Shown piece after piece: positions 27,763 to 36,980 of a DNA stretch of 64,000 bases. The stretch's first letter is position 1. Every line of letters starts with the position of its first letter. This DNA is from Eggerthella timonensis (lineage in GTDB: Bacteria; Actinomycetota; Coriobacteriia; Coriobacteriales; Eggerthellaceae), in contig NZ_FXXA01000002.1 of NCBI RefSeq assembly GCF_900184265.1, positions 2,528,539 to 2,592,538 on the forward strand, given 5' to 3'. The translations under genes were made by a program, and so were the position numbers. Below the pieces are notes generated by a model, which searched no databases, had not been told where the DNA came from, and saw nothing but the letters and a program-made list of their open reading frames with translations.

Positions 27763-28902
27763 CTAGTTGAACGCGTCGCGGAGCTTCTGGAGCGGGGTGC
27801 GCTCGTCGGCGACGTTCTCGCCCAGCTCCTCGGCCAGCTGCTCCAGCAGCTCGCGCTGCTTCTTCGTCACCTTCTTGGGCACCACCACGTTCACGTGCAC
27901 GAACATGTCGCCGCGCGACTCGCTGCGGAACTTCGGCATGCCGAAGCCCTTCACGCGCACCACCTGCTCGTTCTGGCAGCCTTCGGGGATGCGCACCTGC
28001 ACCTTCTCGCCCTCGAAGATGCCGTCGATCTCGATCTCGGCTCCGAGGGTGGCCTGCACGATGGACACGTTCGCCCGCGCGTGCAGGTTGTCGCCGTCGC
28101 GCTCGAAGAACTCATGCGGCTGGATGCGGCACGTGACGATGAGGTCGCCCGGGCGCGCGCCGTGCATGCCGGCCTCGCCGAAGCCGGACAGGCGCAGCTG
28201 CTGCGCGTCGCGGATGCCCACGGGCACCTCCACGGTGACGCGCTGGCGGTCGGGCACGCGGCCCTGGCCCTCGCACTCGGGACACGGGTTCTCGATGGTG
28301 TGGCCCGTGCCGCCGCAGGTCTTGCACGTGGTGGCCGTCTGCATGTCTCCGAGGAACGTGTGCTGGATGGTGACCACGCGGCCCTGCCCGTGGCAGTCGG
28401 GGCAGGTGACCTCGCGACCGTCGGGGCCGAGGCCCGAGCCCTCGCAGTCGGGGCACGGGGCGAGACGGTCGTAGACGATCTCCTTCTTCGCGCCGGCGGC
28501 CACTTCCTCGAGCGTCAGGCGCAGGCCCACGCCCATGTCGCGGCCCTCCTTGCGCATCGGCGTGCGGCCGGTCGCCTGCCCGCCGAAGAAGGAGCTGAAG
28601 ATGTCGCCCATGCCGAAGCCGCCGCCGAAGAGGTCCTCGAAGTCGACGTAGCCGCCGCCCCCGTAGGGGCTGCCGCCGCCGGCCGCGCCCGGAATGGTGC
28701 CGAAGCGGTCGTATTGGGCGCGCTTCTGCGCGTCGGACAGCACGTCGTAGGCCTCGTTCAGCTCTTTGAACTGGTCTTCGGCATCGGGCGCCTTGTTCAC
28801 GTCCGGATGAAGCTCGCGCGCGCGCCGACGGAACGCCTTCTTGATCTCGTCTTCGGTTGCCTCGCGGGACACGCCCAGAACTTCGTACAGATCCTTCGCC
28901 AT
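27763..28902 (-). CDS. dnaJ: Chaperone DnaJ
   Basis: 379-aa co-chaperone of DnaK. J domain with HPD near residue 33, Gly/Phe-rich region, four CxxCxGxG zinc repeats ([32 protein letters not shown]) and the C-terminal substrate domain. dnaK and grpE are not in the window. The start [11 protein letters not shown] at 28902 is the standard one, although the frame continues upstream. It follows hrcA, so CIRCE control applies to it too. Confidence 0.95.
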   Translation of the reverse strand: MAKDLYEVLGVSREATEDEIKKAFRRRARELHPDVNKAPDAEDQFKELNEAYDVLSDAQKRAQYDRFGTIPGAAGGGSPYGGGGYVDFEDLFGGGFGMGDIFSSFFGGQATGRTPMRKEGRDMGVGLRLTLEEVAAGAKKEIVYDRLAPCPDCEGSGLGPDGREVTCPDCHGQGRVVTIQHTFLGDMQTATTCKTCGGTGHTIENPCPECEGQGRVPDRQRVTVEVPVGIRDAQQLRLSGFGEAGMHGARPGDLIVTCRIQPHEFFERDGDNLHARANVSIVQATLGAEIEIDGIFEGEKVQVRIPEGCQNEQVVRVKGFGMPKFRSESRGDMFVHVNVVVPKKVTKKQRELLEQLAEELGENVADERTPLQKLRDAFN

Positions 28903-28960
28903 CTTGCTTTCGAAACCTTTCCTCGAGGACGGCGCGTCCCGCGCCGCCGCCACATGTCGT

Positions 28961-29974
28961 TTATACGTCCTCCAGCGCCGCGCTCGCTATGCGCACCGCC
29001 TGGATCACCTTGGAATAGTCCATGCGCGTGGGCCCCACCACGGCCACGACGCCCGCCGATGCGCCGCGCCCGTAACGGCTGGCCACCACCGACACGCCCG
29101 CCAGCGCGGCCGCGTCGTTCTCGCGCCCGATGCGCACGCTGGGAACGCCCGCGCTTCGCCGGGCGGCGTCGTCGAGGATCTGCAGCAGCACGGTGTCGTC
29201 CTCGAGCACCTGCATGACGGGCAGCAGCGCCTGGGACTGGCTGAACTCGGGCTTCGTCAGAAGCGAGCTGACGCCCAGGCGATGGGTGCGCGACGCGTCG
29301 CCTTCCTGCAGGCACGACAGCACCTCGTCGAGGGCCATGCGCACGAGCGGGTCGCGGAACGCCTCGACCATGCCCTCGCCCAGGCCGTCCTCGATCTCCT
29401 GCAGGGACTTGCCGCCCATGACCTCGGAGAGGAAGCGCTGAACGCGGGCCAAGTCGTCGGGGGACACCTCTTCGGCGAACTCCATCTGGCGGTTGAACAC
29501 CTGGCCGTCCTCGGTGACGAGCACCACGAGGGCGCACTGCGGGGACAGCGAGATGAGCGAGAGCTGCTTGATGTGCAGGTTCAGCACCGACGGCGCCAGC
29601 ACGATGGACAGGCAGTCGGTGAGGCGGGTGAGCGCCGACGACGTCTGCTCGAGCAGCGCATCGAGCTCGCTCGCGCTGCGGCGCAGCTGGTCGACGACGG
29701 GCCGGTAGCGGTCGTCGTCGCCGGCGAGGTCGGAGGCGAGCAGGTTGTCGACGAACGCGCGGTAGCCGAAATCGGTCGGGATGCGCCCGGCAGACGTGTG
29801 CGGCTGCGTGATGTAGCCGCCGTCCTCGAGAACGGACAGCTCGTTGCGCACCGTGGCCGGGCTCACGCCCAGCTGATAGCGCTCCGTCAACGTGCGCGAC
29901 CCCACGGGCAGAGCGCGCGCGACGTACTCTTCGATGAGGGCGCTCAGCACCCGTTGCCTTCGATCCGAAAGCAC
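28961..29974 (-). CDS. hrcA: HrcA, heat-shock repressor
   Basis: 337-aa repressor that binds CIRCE. The N-terminal winged helix reads [13 protein letters not shown] and [16 protein letters not shown]-like domain follows. A degenerate CIRCE site lies 85 nt upstream, over the likely promoter, so hrcA-dnaJ-rsmE-mtaB is a self-regulated heat-shock operon. Confidence 0.94.
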   Translation of the reverse strand: MLSDRRQRVLSALIEEYVARALPVGSRTLTERYQLGVSPATVRNELSVLEDGGYITQPHTSAGRIPTDFGYRAFVDNLLASDLAGDDDRYRPVVDQLRRSASELDALLEQTSSALTRLTDCLSIVLAPSVLNLHIKQLSLISLSPQCALVVLVTEDGQVFNRQMEFAEEVSPDDLARVQRFLSEVMGGKSLQEIEDGLGEGMVEAFRDPLVRMALDEVLSCLQEGDASRTHRLGVSSLLTKPEFSQSQALLPVMQVLEDDTVLLQILDDAARRSAGVPSVRIGRENDAAALAGVSVVASRYGRGASAGVVAVVGPTRMDYSKVIQAVRIASAALEDV

Positions 29975-30058
29975 GCTCCTCCACCTACCTCTCTCTTACC
30001 GGTCTCTTGCCGGTCCGCGTTCCCCGAACCCGAACCCGAACCATAGTAACGCATCATA

Positions 30059-30085
30059 TTAGCAGCCGAAAGCCGAGAGTGCTAA
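30059..30085 (-). promoter_or_regulatory. CIRCE operator overlapping the hrcA promoter
   Basis: TTAGCAGCC-N9-GAGTGCTAA (plus strand), against the consensus TTAGCACTC-N9-GAGTGCTAA: one arm is perfect, the other has three changes. On the minus strand TTAGCA and TAATAT are 18 nt apart, so bound HrcA would cover both promoter boxes. Confidence 0.85.
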
Positions 30086-30230
30086 CGACAGTCGCAAATT
30101 GTGGAGAAACTCGACGGTTACTGCACATGGGACGCGCGTGCCAGTCGCGCGCGCGGCACCCACGATCGCGTGCCGCCCGGAAGCCCTGCAGGCTCCCGGG
30201 CTATTCGCGACACGCGAATCGGCGCGTTTC

Positions 30231-30389
30231 AAGCAGTTTTTGCGTTTTGCGCGCATCGGAAGCGCGCTTTTCAGGGCAATCGCCGTACGCCACCTATGCG
30301 ATCAGGGCTTATGTGCATAACGCAGCGCGAGCTTCGGGCAAAAACCGCCCGCATGCAAGCTTAAAACGCGCAAAACGCAAAAATTGCTT
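30231..30389. repeat. Intergenic inverted-repeat element 2 (23-bp arms, 113-nt interior)
   Basis: Arms 30231-30253 (AAGCAGTTTTTGCGTTTTGC...) and 30367-30389 match in 22 of 23 bases. Imperfect pairing continues outward to about 30213 and 30408. The gap 29975-30462 holds only the CIRCE/promoter and this element; small frames on both strands read through it and look like by-products of the repeat. Confidence 0.7.
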
Positions 30390-30462
30390 GCTTCCGGGCG
30401 ATTCTCGCGCTGCCGTTCCCTCAATGCATGCACGGAGAAGGCGGGAGCGCGAAGGGCCTGGC

Positions 30463-31575
30463 CTAGGGCGCCAGGTCGAACAGCTCGCCGTACAGCTCGT
30501 TGCCGCAGAGCCAACCTCGCTCGGTGGGGCGCCAGCGGCCTTTCGCATGCTCGACGAGGCCGCGCTCCTCGAGGGCGGCCAAGGTCGCGGGCGCTTCGGG
30601 AAGCAGCTCGGCGGCCCGCGCGACGCGCTCGTCGGACACGCCGTCGGTCATGCGCATGCCCAGCATGAGGTCCTCGGCGGCCATCTGGCGCGGATCGAGG
30701 TCGTCGGTGACCGCGCCGTCCTTCACCCGCATGCGGCGCTCGGCGTTCTGCGTCATCGTGGCGGCCGAGCGGCCGAGCCCCAGGTAGGGCACGCCCGTCC
30801 AGTACGCGATGTTGTGGCGGCAGCGGTAGCCGGGGCGGGCGTAGCTCGCCACCTCGTAGCGCTCGAAGCCCGCCTCGGCCAGCACGCGCGCGGCGATCTC
30901 CATGTGCGCGGCCTCCACGTCGTCGTCGGGCTCCTCGAGCTCGCCCGCCAACACCGCGGCGTCGAAGGGCGTGTGCGGCTCGATGGTCAGCGGGTACACG
31001 CTCACGTGCGTCGCGCCGAGGCGCACCGCCTCGCGCACGCCGGCCTCGAAGCTCTCCGCGCTCTGCCCCGGGATGCCGCACATGAGGTCGAGGCTCACGT
31101 TGTCGAAGCGCGTGCGCGCCGCCTCGACGGCGCGGCGGGCGTCCTCGGAGGAATGCGCACGGCCGAGCGTGCGCAACACCTCGTCGTCGAAGCTCTGCAC
31201 GCCGATGGACAGGCGGTTCACGCCGAGGGCCCAGATATCGCGCACCATGCGCTCGGTGAGGCTCTCGGGGTTCGCCTCCATCGTGCACTCCACCTCGGGC
31301 GTGAGGTGCATCGACAGCGACAGCGTGTACAGCAGCATCGACAGGCCCGCCAGGCCCACGTGGCTCGGGGTGCCGCCGCCGAGGTACACCGTCTCGAGCG
31401 CGCCCAGCTCGCCCTCCTTCGCCTTGCGGCGGATCTGCAGGCTGAGGTCCTCCACGTAGGCGTCGATCTCGGGGGAGCCGGCGGGCACGGCCGCCGTGGC
31501 GAAGTCGCAGTAGGCGCAGCGCTTCACGCAGAACGGCAGATGCAGGTAGAGCGCCTTGTACGGATCGTGCGGCAT
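30463..31575 (-). CDS. hemW: HemW, radical-SAM heme chaperone (HemN-like)
   Basis: 370 aa. The cluster motif is CVKRCAYCDF near residue 17; the GGGTPS and GVQSF motifs follow. The three-residue spacing and lack of the HemN N-terminal part point to the HemW heme chaperone rather than coproporphyrinogen oxidase. It lies in the lepA-hemW-hrcA-dnaJ order. ATG 31575 (MPHDPYKAL) has a weak GAGG ahead. Confidence 0.9.
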   Translation of the reverse strand: MPHDPYKALYLHLPFCVKRCAYCDFATAAVPAGSPEIDAYVEDLSLQIRRKAKEGELGALETVYLGGGTPSHVGLAGLSMLLYTLSLSMHLTPEVECTMEANPESLTERMVRDIWALGVNRLSIGVQSFDDEVLRTLGRAHSSEDARRAVEAARTRFDNVSLDLMCGIPGQSAESFEAGVREAVRLGATHVSVYPLTIEPHTPFDAAVLAGELEEPDDDVEAAHMEIAARVLAEAGFERYEVASYARPGYRCRHNIAYWTGVPYLGLGRSAATMTQNAERRMRVKDGAVTDDLDPRQMAAEDLMLGMRMTDGVSDERVARAAELLPEAPATLAALEERGLVEHAKGRWRPTERGWLCGNELYGELFDLAP

Positions 31576-31589
31576 GCGCGCCTCGCTTC

Positions 31590-32573
31590 TCACTCGTGGG
31601 CTGCGCCGTGCGCGCAGGCGCACGCCAGCAGCTCGTCGAACACCTCGTCGAAATCCTCCACCGACACGCAGCCGTTGATCCGGCCGCGCGCGGCCGCGGC
31701 GCCCGGCAGCCCCGCCAGGTACCACATCGCGTGCTTGCGCATGCGCACGATGTTCTTGCCCTCGCGCGCGCCGAGGAGCCGCGCATGACGGCGCGCGAGC
31801 GCGATGCGCTCCTCGATGCCGGGAGCCTCGGGCTCGGGCTCTCCTGCAAGCGCGGCCTTGGCCTGCGCGAACAGCCATGGGTTGCCCTCGGCCCCGCGGG
31901 CGATCATCACGGCGTCGCAGCCCGTGCGCGCGACGAGGGCCACAGCGTCGGCGCCGCTCCTCACGTCGCCGTTGCCGATGACGGGCACGCTCACGGCCTC
32001 CTTCACCCGCGAGACGGCGTCCCATTCGGCGCTGCCGCGGTACAGCTGCTCGGCGTAGCGCCCGTGCACGGCCACGGCGCACGCCCCCGCGTCCTCCATG
32101 CGGCGCGCGAACGCGGGAGCGGTCTCAACGCCCTGCGCCCAACCGCGGCGGAACTTCACCGTGACGGGACAGCTCACAGCCCGCGCCACGGCGCGCACGA
32201 TGGAGGCGGCCAGCTCCGGATCCTTCATGAGCGCCGAGCCGTCGCCCTTCGACACGATCTTGCGCGCGGGGCAGCCCATGTTGATGTCAAGGTAGGCCAG
32301 CGCCTCCCCCATCTCGCGCTCGATCCACGCGGCCTGGGCGGCCATCGTGTCGGGCTCGTGGCCGAACAGCTGGACGGCCACCTGGTCCTCCCCCGGCGCG
32401 AGGCGCAGCAGGTGCCGCGTCTTCTCGTTCGCGTAGGAAAGCCCCTTGGCCGACACCATCTCGGTGTAGGTGAGATCGGCGCCCTGCTCGCGGCAGAGCG
32501 CGCGGAAGGCCTCGTCGCTCACGCCCGCCATGGGGGCGAGCAGCAGGCGGTGTGTTTGGAAGAATTCGAACAT
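31590..32573 (-). CDS. dusB: tRNA-dihydrouridine synthase (DusB family)
   Basis: 327-aa FMN enzyme that reduces uridines in tRNA. It shows LLAPMAGVSD near the start, the catalytic cysteine in NMGCPARKIVSKGDGSA, and the FMN motifs KFRRGW and IGNGDV. It is 14 nt upstream of hemW. Confidence 0.9.
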   Translation of the reverse strand: MFEFFQTHRLLLAPMAGVSDEAFRALCREQGADLTYTEMVSAKGLSYANEKTRHLLRLAPGEDQVAVQLFGHEPDTMAAQAAWIEREMGEALAYLDINMGCPARKIVSKGDGSALMKDPELAASIVRAVARAVSCPVTVKFRRGWAQGVETAPAFARRMEDAGACAVAVHGRYAEQLYRGSAEWDAVSRVKEAVSVPVIGNGDVRSGADAVALVARTGCDAVMIARGAEGNPWLFAQAKAALAGEPEPEAPGIEERIALARRHARLLGAREGKNIVRMRKHAMWYLAGLPGAAAARGRINGCVSVEDFDEVFDELLACACAHGAAHE

Positions 32574-32605
32574 GACTCATTTCCTCGCGGCTTCGGGTAG
32601 TTTTT

Positions 32606-32744
32606 GGCGGAAACCGCCCCTATTGGCAATCGGCTTCAGCGACTGCGGTTCTGTCGGGCAAGCCGAACAGGGACGATGGGAAAATCGATGCGACAGTTCG
32701 CGAAACCGAAGCCGGGACGCTTGCCAATAGAGGCGGTTTCCGCC
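32606..32744. repeat. Intergenic inverted-repeat element 3 (24-nt arms, 91-nt interior)
   Basis: Arms 32606-32629 (GGCGGAAACCGCCCCTATTG...) and 32721-32744 match in 23 of 24 positions, and weaker pairing continues inward (CGGCTTC/GAAGCCG, CTGTCG/CGACAG). It lies between dusB and the nitroreductase. Confidence 0.75.
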
Positions 32745-32799
32745 GCAACGTCCCGCGGAGCGCGCCGTCGGATCCCAAGCCGCTCCAAGACGCGCGCCC

Positions 32800-33321
32800 C
32801 TATCCGACCCAGACGACGCCGCTCAGGCGCGCGTGCGAGCGCCCCTCGGCGGCCGCGTAGCCCAGCGCGCAGACGCCGTGCACGACGCTGCCGGCGGGAA
32901 CGCCGAGCTCGTCGAGCTCGGCGCGCACGGCGGGCTCGTCGCAGACGCCCTGCAGCTGGTTGATCCACACGCTGCCGATGCCCAGCGAGTGCGCGGCCAG
33001 CATCATGTTCTCCATCGCGCAGCCGTCGTCCTCGCGGGCGAACGGCGCGTCGGCCGCGTGCGCGACGATCACGATGGCGCGGGGCGCGTACATGTCGTAG
33101 GCCGCGCGGCCGAGCGCGACGCGCACGGCCTCGGCCAGGCGCGCGATGCGGGCGCGGTCGTCCACGACGACGAACGTCCATTCCTGGCGGTTGTTGGCCG
33201 ACGGGGCCCACTGCCCGCAGGACACGATGGCCTCGAGGTCCTCGCGCGCGACGGGCGCATCCTCGAAGGAGCGGATGGAGCGGCGCGACAGGATGGCGTC
33301 GATGACGGCGTTGGTCTTCAT
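32800..33321 (-). CDS. Nitroreductase-family protein
   Basis: 173-aa FMN-binding protein of the nitroreductase family. The start AILSRRSIRSFED and WAPSANNRQEW are family motifs for FMN contacts, and GIGSVWIN is the later conserved element. Substrate unknown; anaerobes carry many such proteins, and the C-terminal GY.A.E motif suggests a general reductase. Separate from the lepA unit by the small gene at 33344. Confidence 0.88.
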   Translation of the reverse strand: MKTNAVIDAILSRRSIRSFEDAPVAREDLEAIVSCGQWAPSANNRQEWTFVVVDDRARIARLAEAVRVALGRAAYDMYAPRAIVIVAHAADAPFAREDDGCAMENMMLAAHSLGIGSVWINQLQGVCDEPAVRAELDELGVPAGSVVHGVCALGYAAAEGRSHARLSGVVWVG

Positions 33322-33343
33322 GGGAGGTCCTTTCCCCGGCGCC

Positions 33344-33538
33344 TTACGCGGCCAGGATGTCGATCATGTTGACGGCGGCGAACAGGAACAGCACCACGAT
33401 GCCCACCACCGCCACGAGGCAGCCGCAGCCCAGCGCCAGCTTCGAGCCGCCCGATGTGGCGGCCTTGAGCTCGTCCTTCGCGGCCTTCTTCTCGTCGAAC
33501 GGATCGTCCAGCCAGTCGAAATCGTCTTTGCGTGCCAT
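33344..33538 (-). CDS. Small single-pass membrane protein
   Basis: 64 aa. A charged acidic N-terminus (KDDFDWLDDPFDEKKA) is followed by a Gly/Cys-containing hydrophobic helix (about residues 34-60). No family recognised. It lies 18 nt after lepA and 22 nt before the nitroreductase gene, so is expected to be co-transcribed. Confidence 0.65.
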   Translation of the reverse strand: MARKDDFDWLDDPFDEKKAAKDELKAATSGGSKLALGCGCLVAVVGIVVLFLFAAVNMIDILAA

Positions 33539-33556
33539 ACCTCACCTGCCCTTATG

Positions 33557-35362
33557 CTAGTCGTCCACCTTCAGGATGGCCATGAACGCTTCCTGCGGGA
33601 CCTCGACGTTGCCGATGTTCTTCATGCGCTTCTTGCCGGCCTTCTGCTTCTCCAGCAGCTTGCGCTTGCGGCTGATGTCGCCGCCGTAGCACTTCGCCAG
33701 CACGTCCTTGCGCTTCGCCTTCACCGTCTCGCGGGCCAGCACGCGCCCGCCGATGGCGGCCTGGATGGGCACCTCGAACATCTGGCGCGGGATGATGCTG
33801 CGCAGCTTCTCCGTGAGGACGCGGCCGCGATCGTAGGCCTTGTCCTTGTGGATGATGAACGACAGCGCGTCCACCGGCTTGCCCGACAGCAGGATGTCCA
33901 GCTTCACCAGCTTCGAGGGCTTGTAGTCGTCGAAGTCGTAGTCGAGCGAGGCGTAGCCCTTCGTGTTGGACTTCAGCTTATCGAAATAGTCCATGATGAG
34001 CTCCGAGAGCGGGATCTCCCACAGCATCTCCACCGTCGTCGGGGACAGGTAGTTCATCGTGACGAAGGTGCCGCGGCGCGCCGTGGTCAGCTCCATGACC
34101 GCGCCCACGTAATCGGGCGGGATGAGGATCTTCGCCTTGAGGTAGGGCTCCTCGATGCGCTCGATCTCGCCGGGATCGGGCATCTCCTGGGGCGAGTGCA
34201 GGCTGATCATCTCGCCGCCGGCCCGGTACACGTGGTATTCCACGCTGGGCGCCGTGGCCAGCAGGTCGAGGCCGAACTCGCGCTCGAGGCGCTCCTTGAT
34301 GACCTCCATGTGCAGCAGGCCGAGGAAGCCCACGCGGAAGCCGAAGCCGAGCGCATGCGATTTCTCGGGCTCCCAGGCCAGCGCCGGGTCGTTGAGCGAC
34401 AGCTTCTCGAGCGCCTCCTTCAGCGGCTCGTACTGGTCGCCGTCGATGGGGAACAGGCCCGTGAACACCATCGGCTTGGCCTCGCGATAGCCCGGCAGCG
34501 GCTCCGACACGCCGCCCTTGACGGCGGTGATCGTGTCGCCCACCTTCACCTGGCGCACGTCCTTCAAGCCCGTGACCAGGTAGCCCACCTCTCCCACCGA
34601 CAGCGTCGGCAGCGGCGTCTCGGCGGGGCGGCGCGCGCCCACCTCCTCCACGAGCACCTCGGTGCCCGTGGCCATCATGAGCACGCGATCACCCTTCTTC
34701 ATGGAGCCGTCCACCACGCGCACGAGCGCCACCACGCCGCGGTACGGGTCGAAGTACGAGTCGAAGATGAGCGCGCGCAGAGGCGCGCCCGCGTCGCCCT
34801 CCGGGGCGGGGATGTTGTAGACCACGGCCTCCAGCAGATCGTGCACGCCGACGCCCGTCTTGCCCGAGGCGAGCACCGCGTCGTCGGCGGGGATGGCGAG
34901 GCCCTCCTCGATCTCCTCGCGTACGCGCTCGGGCTCGGCGGCGGGAAGGTCGATCTTGTTGATGAGCGGGACGATCTCGAGGTTCGCGTTCATGGCCATC
35001 ATGGCGTTCGCCACGGTCTGCGCCTCGACGCCCTGGGTGGCGTCCACCACGAGCACGGCGCCCTCGCACGCGGCCAGCGAGCGGCTCACCTCGTAGGTGA
35101 AGTCCACGTGGCCCGGCGTGTCGATGAGGTTGAACTGGTAGGTCTGGCCGTCGTCGGCCGTGTAGTCCACGCGCACCGCCTGGCTTTTGATGGTGATGCC
35201 GCGCTCGCGCTCGATGTCCATGCTGTCAAGCAGCTGCGCCTGCATGTCGCGGCTGGCCACGGTGCCCGTGAGCTCGAGGATGCGGTCGGACAGCGTCGAC
35301 TTGCCATGATCGATGTGCGCGATGATGGAGAAGTTGCGGATGAAGTTCGGATCGGTGGTCAT
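33557..35362 (-). CDS. lepA: LepA, elongation factor 4
   Basis: 601-aa ribosomal GTPase. G1 [10 protein letters not shown]3 DTPGHVDF, G4 NKIDL; the C-terminal LepA-specific domain contains [19 protein letters not shown]. It begins at ATG 35362. Highly conserved and of normal length. Confidence 0.97.
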   Translation of the reverse strand: MTTDPNFIRNFSIIAHIDHGKSTLSDRILELTGTVASRDMQAQLLDSMDIERERGITIKSQAVRVDYTADDGQTYQFNLIDTPGHVDFTYEVSRSLAACEGAVLVVDATQGVEAQTVANAMMAMNANLEIVPLINKIDLPAAEPERVREEIEEGLAIPADDAVLASGKTGVGVHDLLEAVVYNIPAPEGDAGAPLRALIFDSYFDPYRGVVALVRVVDGSMKKGDRVLMMATGTEVLVEEVGARRPAETPLPTLSVGEVGYLVTGLKDVRQVKVGDTITAVKGGVSEPLPGYREAKPMVFTGLFPIDGDQYEPLKEALEKLSLNDPALAWEPEKSHALGFGFRVGFLGLLHMEVIKERLEREFGLDLLATAPSVEYHVYRAGGEMISLHSPQEMPDPGEIERIEEPYLKAKILIPPDYVGAVMELTTARRGTFVTMNYLSPTTVEMLWEIPLSELIMDYFDKLKSNTKGYASLDYDFDDYKPSKLVKLDILLSGKPVDALSFIIHKDKAYDRGRVLTEKLRSIIPRQMFEVPIQAAIGGRVLARETVKAKRKDVLAKCYGGDISRKRKLLEKQKAGKKRMKNIGNVEVPQEAFMAILKVDD

Positions 35363-35462
35363 AGCCTGTCTTTCACGTCGTGCGCGCTCGCAGGCGTGCG
35401 GGCGCTTCGGGGAAACGGAGCCTATTCTACCTCATTCGCGTGCGGCGCAGGGGGTTTTCGCA

Positions 35463-35903
35463 CTACAGTTCCACGACGGCCTCCGCGTCGCTTGCCGAAT
35501 CGACCCGCACGAGCCGCGCCCGGGCCGCGTCGCCGTCGTCCACGCAGAGCGCCCACAGGCCGTCGTCGAGCTCGACGACGGCCTCTCCCCCGCTCAGGGA
35601 GACCGTCTTCTCCTGGAGGGGCACGAAGCGCGCGCCGTCCTCGGACGTGAACAGGGGCTCGGCCACCGCGACGGCGCTCGCGCCGGAGGCTTTCACGCGC
35701 ACCCGGGTCCCGCTCTGCGCGGTCCCAGCCGGATCCTCCGCGCGCTCGTAGGAGGGCTTCTCCTCGGAATGGCACGTCGCGCAGGCCTCGTTCCGGTCGA
35801 TCACCTGGTGCTGCGACGCGTCGGAGCACCCGGCGAGCGCCGTTGCGGCGACGAGGGGCAGCGCGAGGGCGCGGATCGGCGAGCGGAGGGCGACATGGGG
35901 CAT
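35463..35903 (-). CDS. Predicted lipoprotein with one c-type heme motif
   Basis: 146 aa. The start at 35903 (AAAGGAG upstream) gives a signal with lipobox LAGC, then ACATCHSEEKP, a single CxxCH heme-binding motif, then a beta-rich C-terminal region. It suggests an extracytoplasmic electron-transfer protein, in line with a multiheme, respiratory anaerobe. The cognate oxidoreductase is not next to it. The frame stays open to 36278, but the upstream part lacks coding character. Confidence 0.7.
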   Translation of the reverse strand: MPHVALRSPIRALALPLVAATALAGCSDASQHQVIDRNEACATCHSEEKPSYERAEDPAGTAQSGTRVRVKASGASAVAVAEPLFTSEDGARFVPLQEKTVSLSGGEAVVELDDGLWALCVDDGDAARARLVRVDSASDAEAVVEL

Positions 35904-36280
35904 GGCAAGCTCCTTTTCCCAGGTTGATGGAGAATCGCGCACGATTTTCCATTTGTGCGTGAAAAAGCGGTCAACGTTTGCTATTCTATCGCATTGTGTA
36001 TCCGGCACGTACGTTCGCGCGATGGTTTCATCGCCGATCTGCAGACGTGGCTGCGCTTTAAGATTCGTAGTGTCGGTGACCGATTGGTCCGCGAAACAGA
36101 GAAATCCCGCCTGTTTCACCATGCATCGAAGGCCGTCCGCCTGCGCGGGCGCGCCGCGCCCCTCGGGGCCCGCATGCGAGGCCGTCGTCACCGTGCCACC
36201 GCATCTCGAAACCGCAGCGCGCTTGCGCCGCCGGAGACGCACGGTATTCGATAGGTTTTCATATTGGAGGAACATCACCC
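35904..36280. other. Divergent intergenic region before rpsT
   Basis: 377 nt between the lipoprotein start (minus) and the rpsT start (plus). The first 100 nt are relatively AT-rich and probably hold both promoters, but I find no pair of -35/-10 boxes good enough to place. The remaining part would be a long rpsT leader. GGAGG is 13 nt upstream of rpsT. Confidence 0.4.
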
Positions 36281-36793
36281 ATGGCGAACATCAAAAGCCA
36301 GAAGAAGCGCATCATCACCAACGAGAAGTCCCGCATGCGCAACCGCGCGGTCAAGAGCGAGCTCAAGACCGCGACCCGTCGCGTGAAGGACGCCGTCGCC
36401 GCCGGCAACGGTGCCGAGGCCTACGCCGCCGCGTGCGCCGCATGCCGCCTCATGGACAAGGCCGCCTCGAAGGGCGTCATCCACAAGAACCAGGCCGCGA
36501 ACCGCAAGAGCGGCATCATGGCTCTGGCCAACACGGTTGCCACCGACGCCGACCGCGCCGCGTACGTGGCGCCGGCCAAGAAGGAGCAGAAGACCGGCTC
36601 CAAGAAGGCCGAGCGCAAGGCTGCGCGCGTCGCCGAGATGGAAGCCGTTTCCAAGGAGAAGGCCAAGCGCCGCGAGAAGCAGCTCAAGGAAGAGGCCGCC
36701 GCTCAGAAGCGCAAGGCCAAGGAAGCCGAAGAGGCCGCCAAGGCCGAGGCTGCTGCCGCCGCCGAAGGCGCCGAGGAAGCTGCCGCCGAATAA
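36281..36793 (+). CDS. rpsT: 30S ribosomal protein S20 with a long C-terminal extension
   Basis: 170 aa, about twice the usual 85-90. Residues 1-88 are a typical S20 ([35 protein letters not shown]). The remaining 80 residues are Lys/Glu/Ala-rich with a helical, coiled-coil-like pattern ([25 protein letters not shown]). It is the only plus-strand ribosomal gene here, separate from the surrounding minus operon. A strong terminator follows. Confidence 0.93.
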   Translation: MANIKSQKKRIITNEKSRMRNRAVKSELKTATRRVKDAVAAGNGAEAYAAACAACRLMDKAASKGVIHKNQAANRKSGIMALANTVATDADRAAYVAPAKKEQKTGSKKAERKAARVAEMEAVSKEKAKRREKQLKEEAAAQKRKAKEAEEAAKAEAAAAAEGAEEAAAE

Positions 36794-36840
36794 CGACGAT
36801 GCATACGACGATCGCTCCGCGATCCGTCCGCATATCAAGA

Positions 36841-36874
36841 GCGAGAAGGCCCCGGATTTCCGGGGCCTTCTCGC
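36841..36874 (+). terminator. rpsT terminator
   Basis: Perfect 15-bp stem GCGAGAAGGCCCCGG with loop ATTT, 48 nt past the rpsT stop; may serve the convergent holA as well. U-tract is short. Confidence 0.75.
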
Positions 36875-36980
36875 GTTTCGGGACGCGCTGGACGCGCGGT
36901 CGTCGCCGGCCGAACCATACGCTGCTCGGTCCGATTCCGTGGGTTTCGGCCGACGACGGATCCGGAGGGGGTCGGCCGCC

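Noticed and set aside
30099-30364. Small ORFs on both strands with a KQFLRFAR-like peptide
   Set aside because: They are translations of the two arms of the inverted repeat, not genes.
36902-36958. CGTCGCCGGCCGAA...TTCGGCCGACGACG imperfect inverted repeat after rpsT
   Set aside because: Imperfect and GC-rich; too weak to claim next to the strong terminator at 36841.
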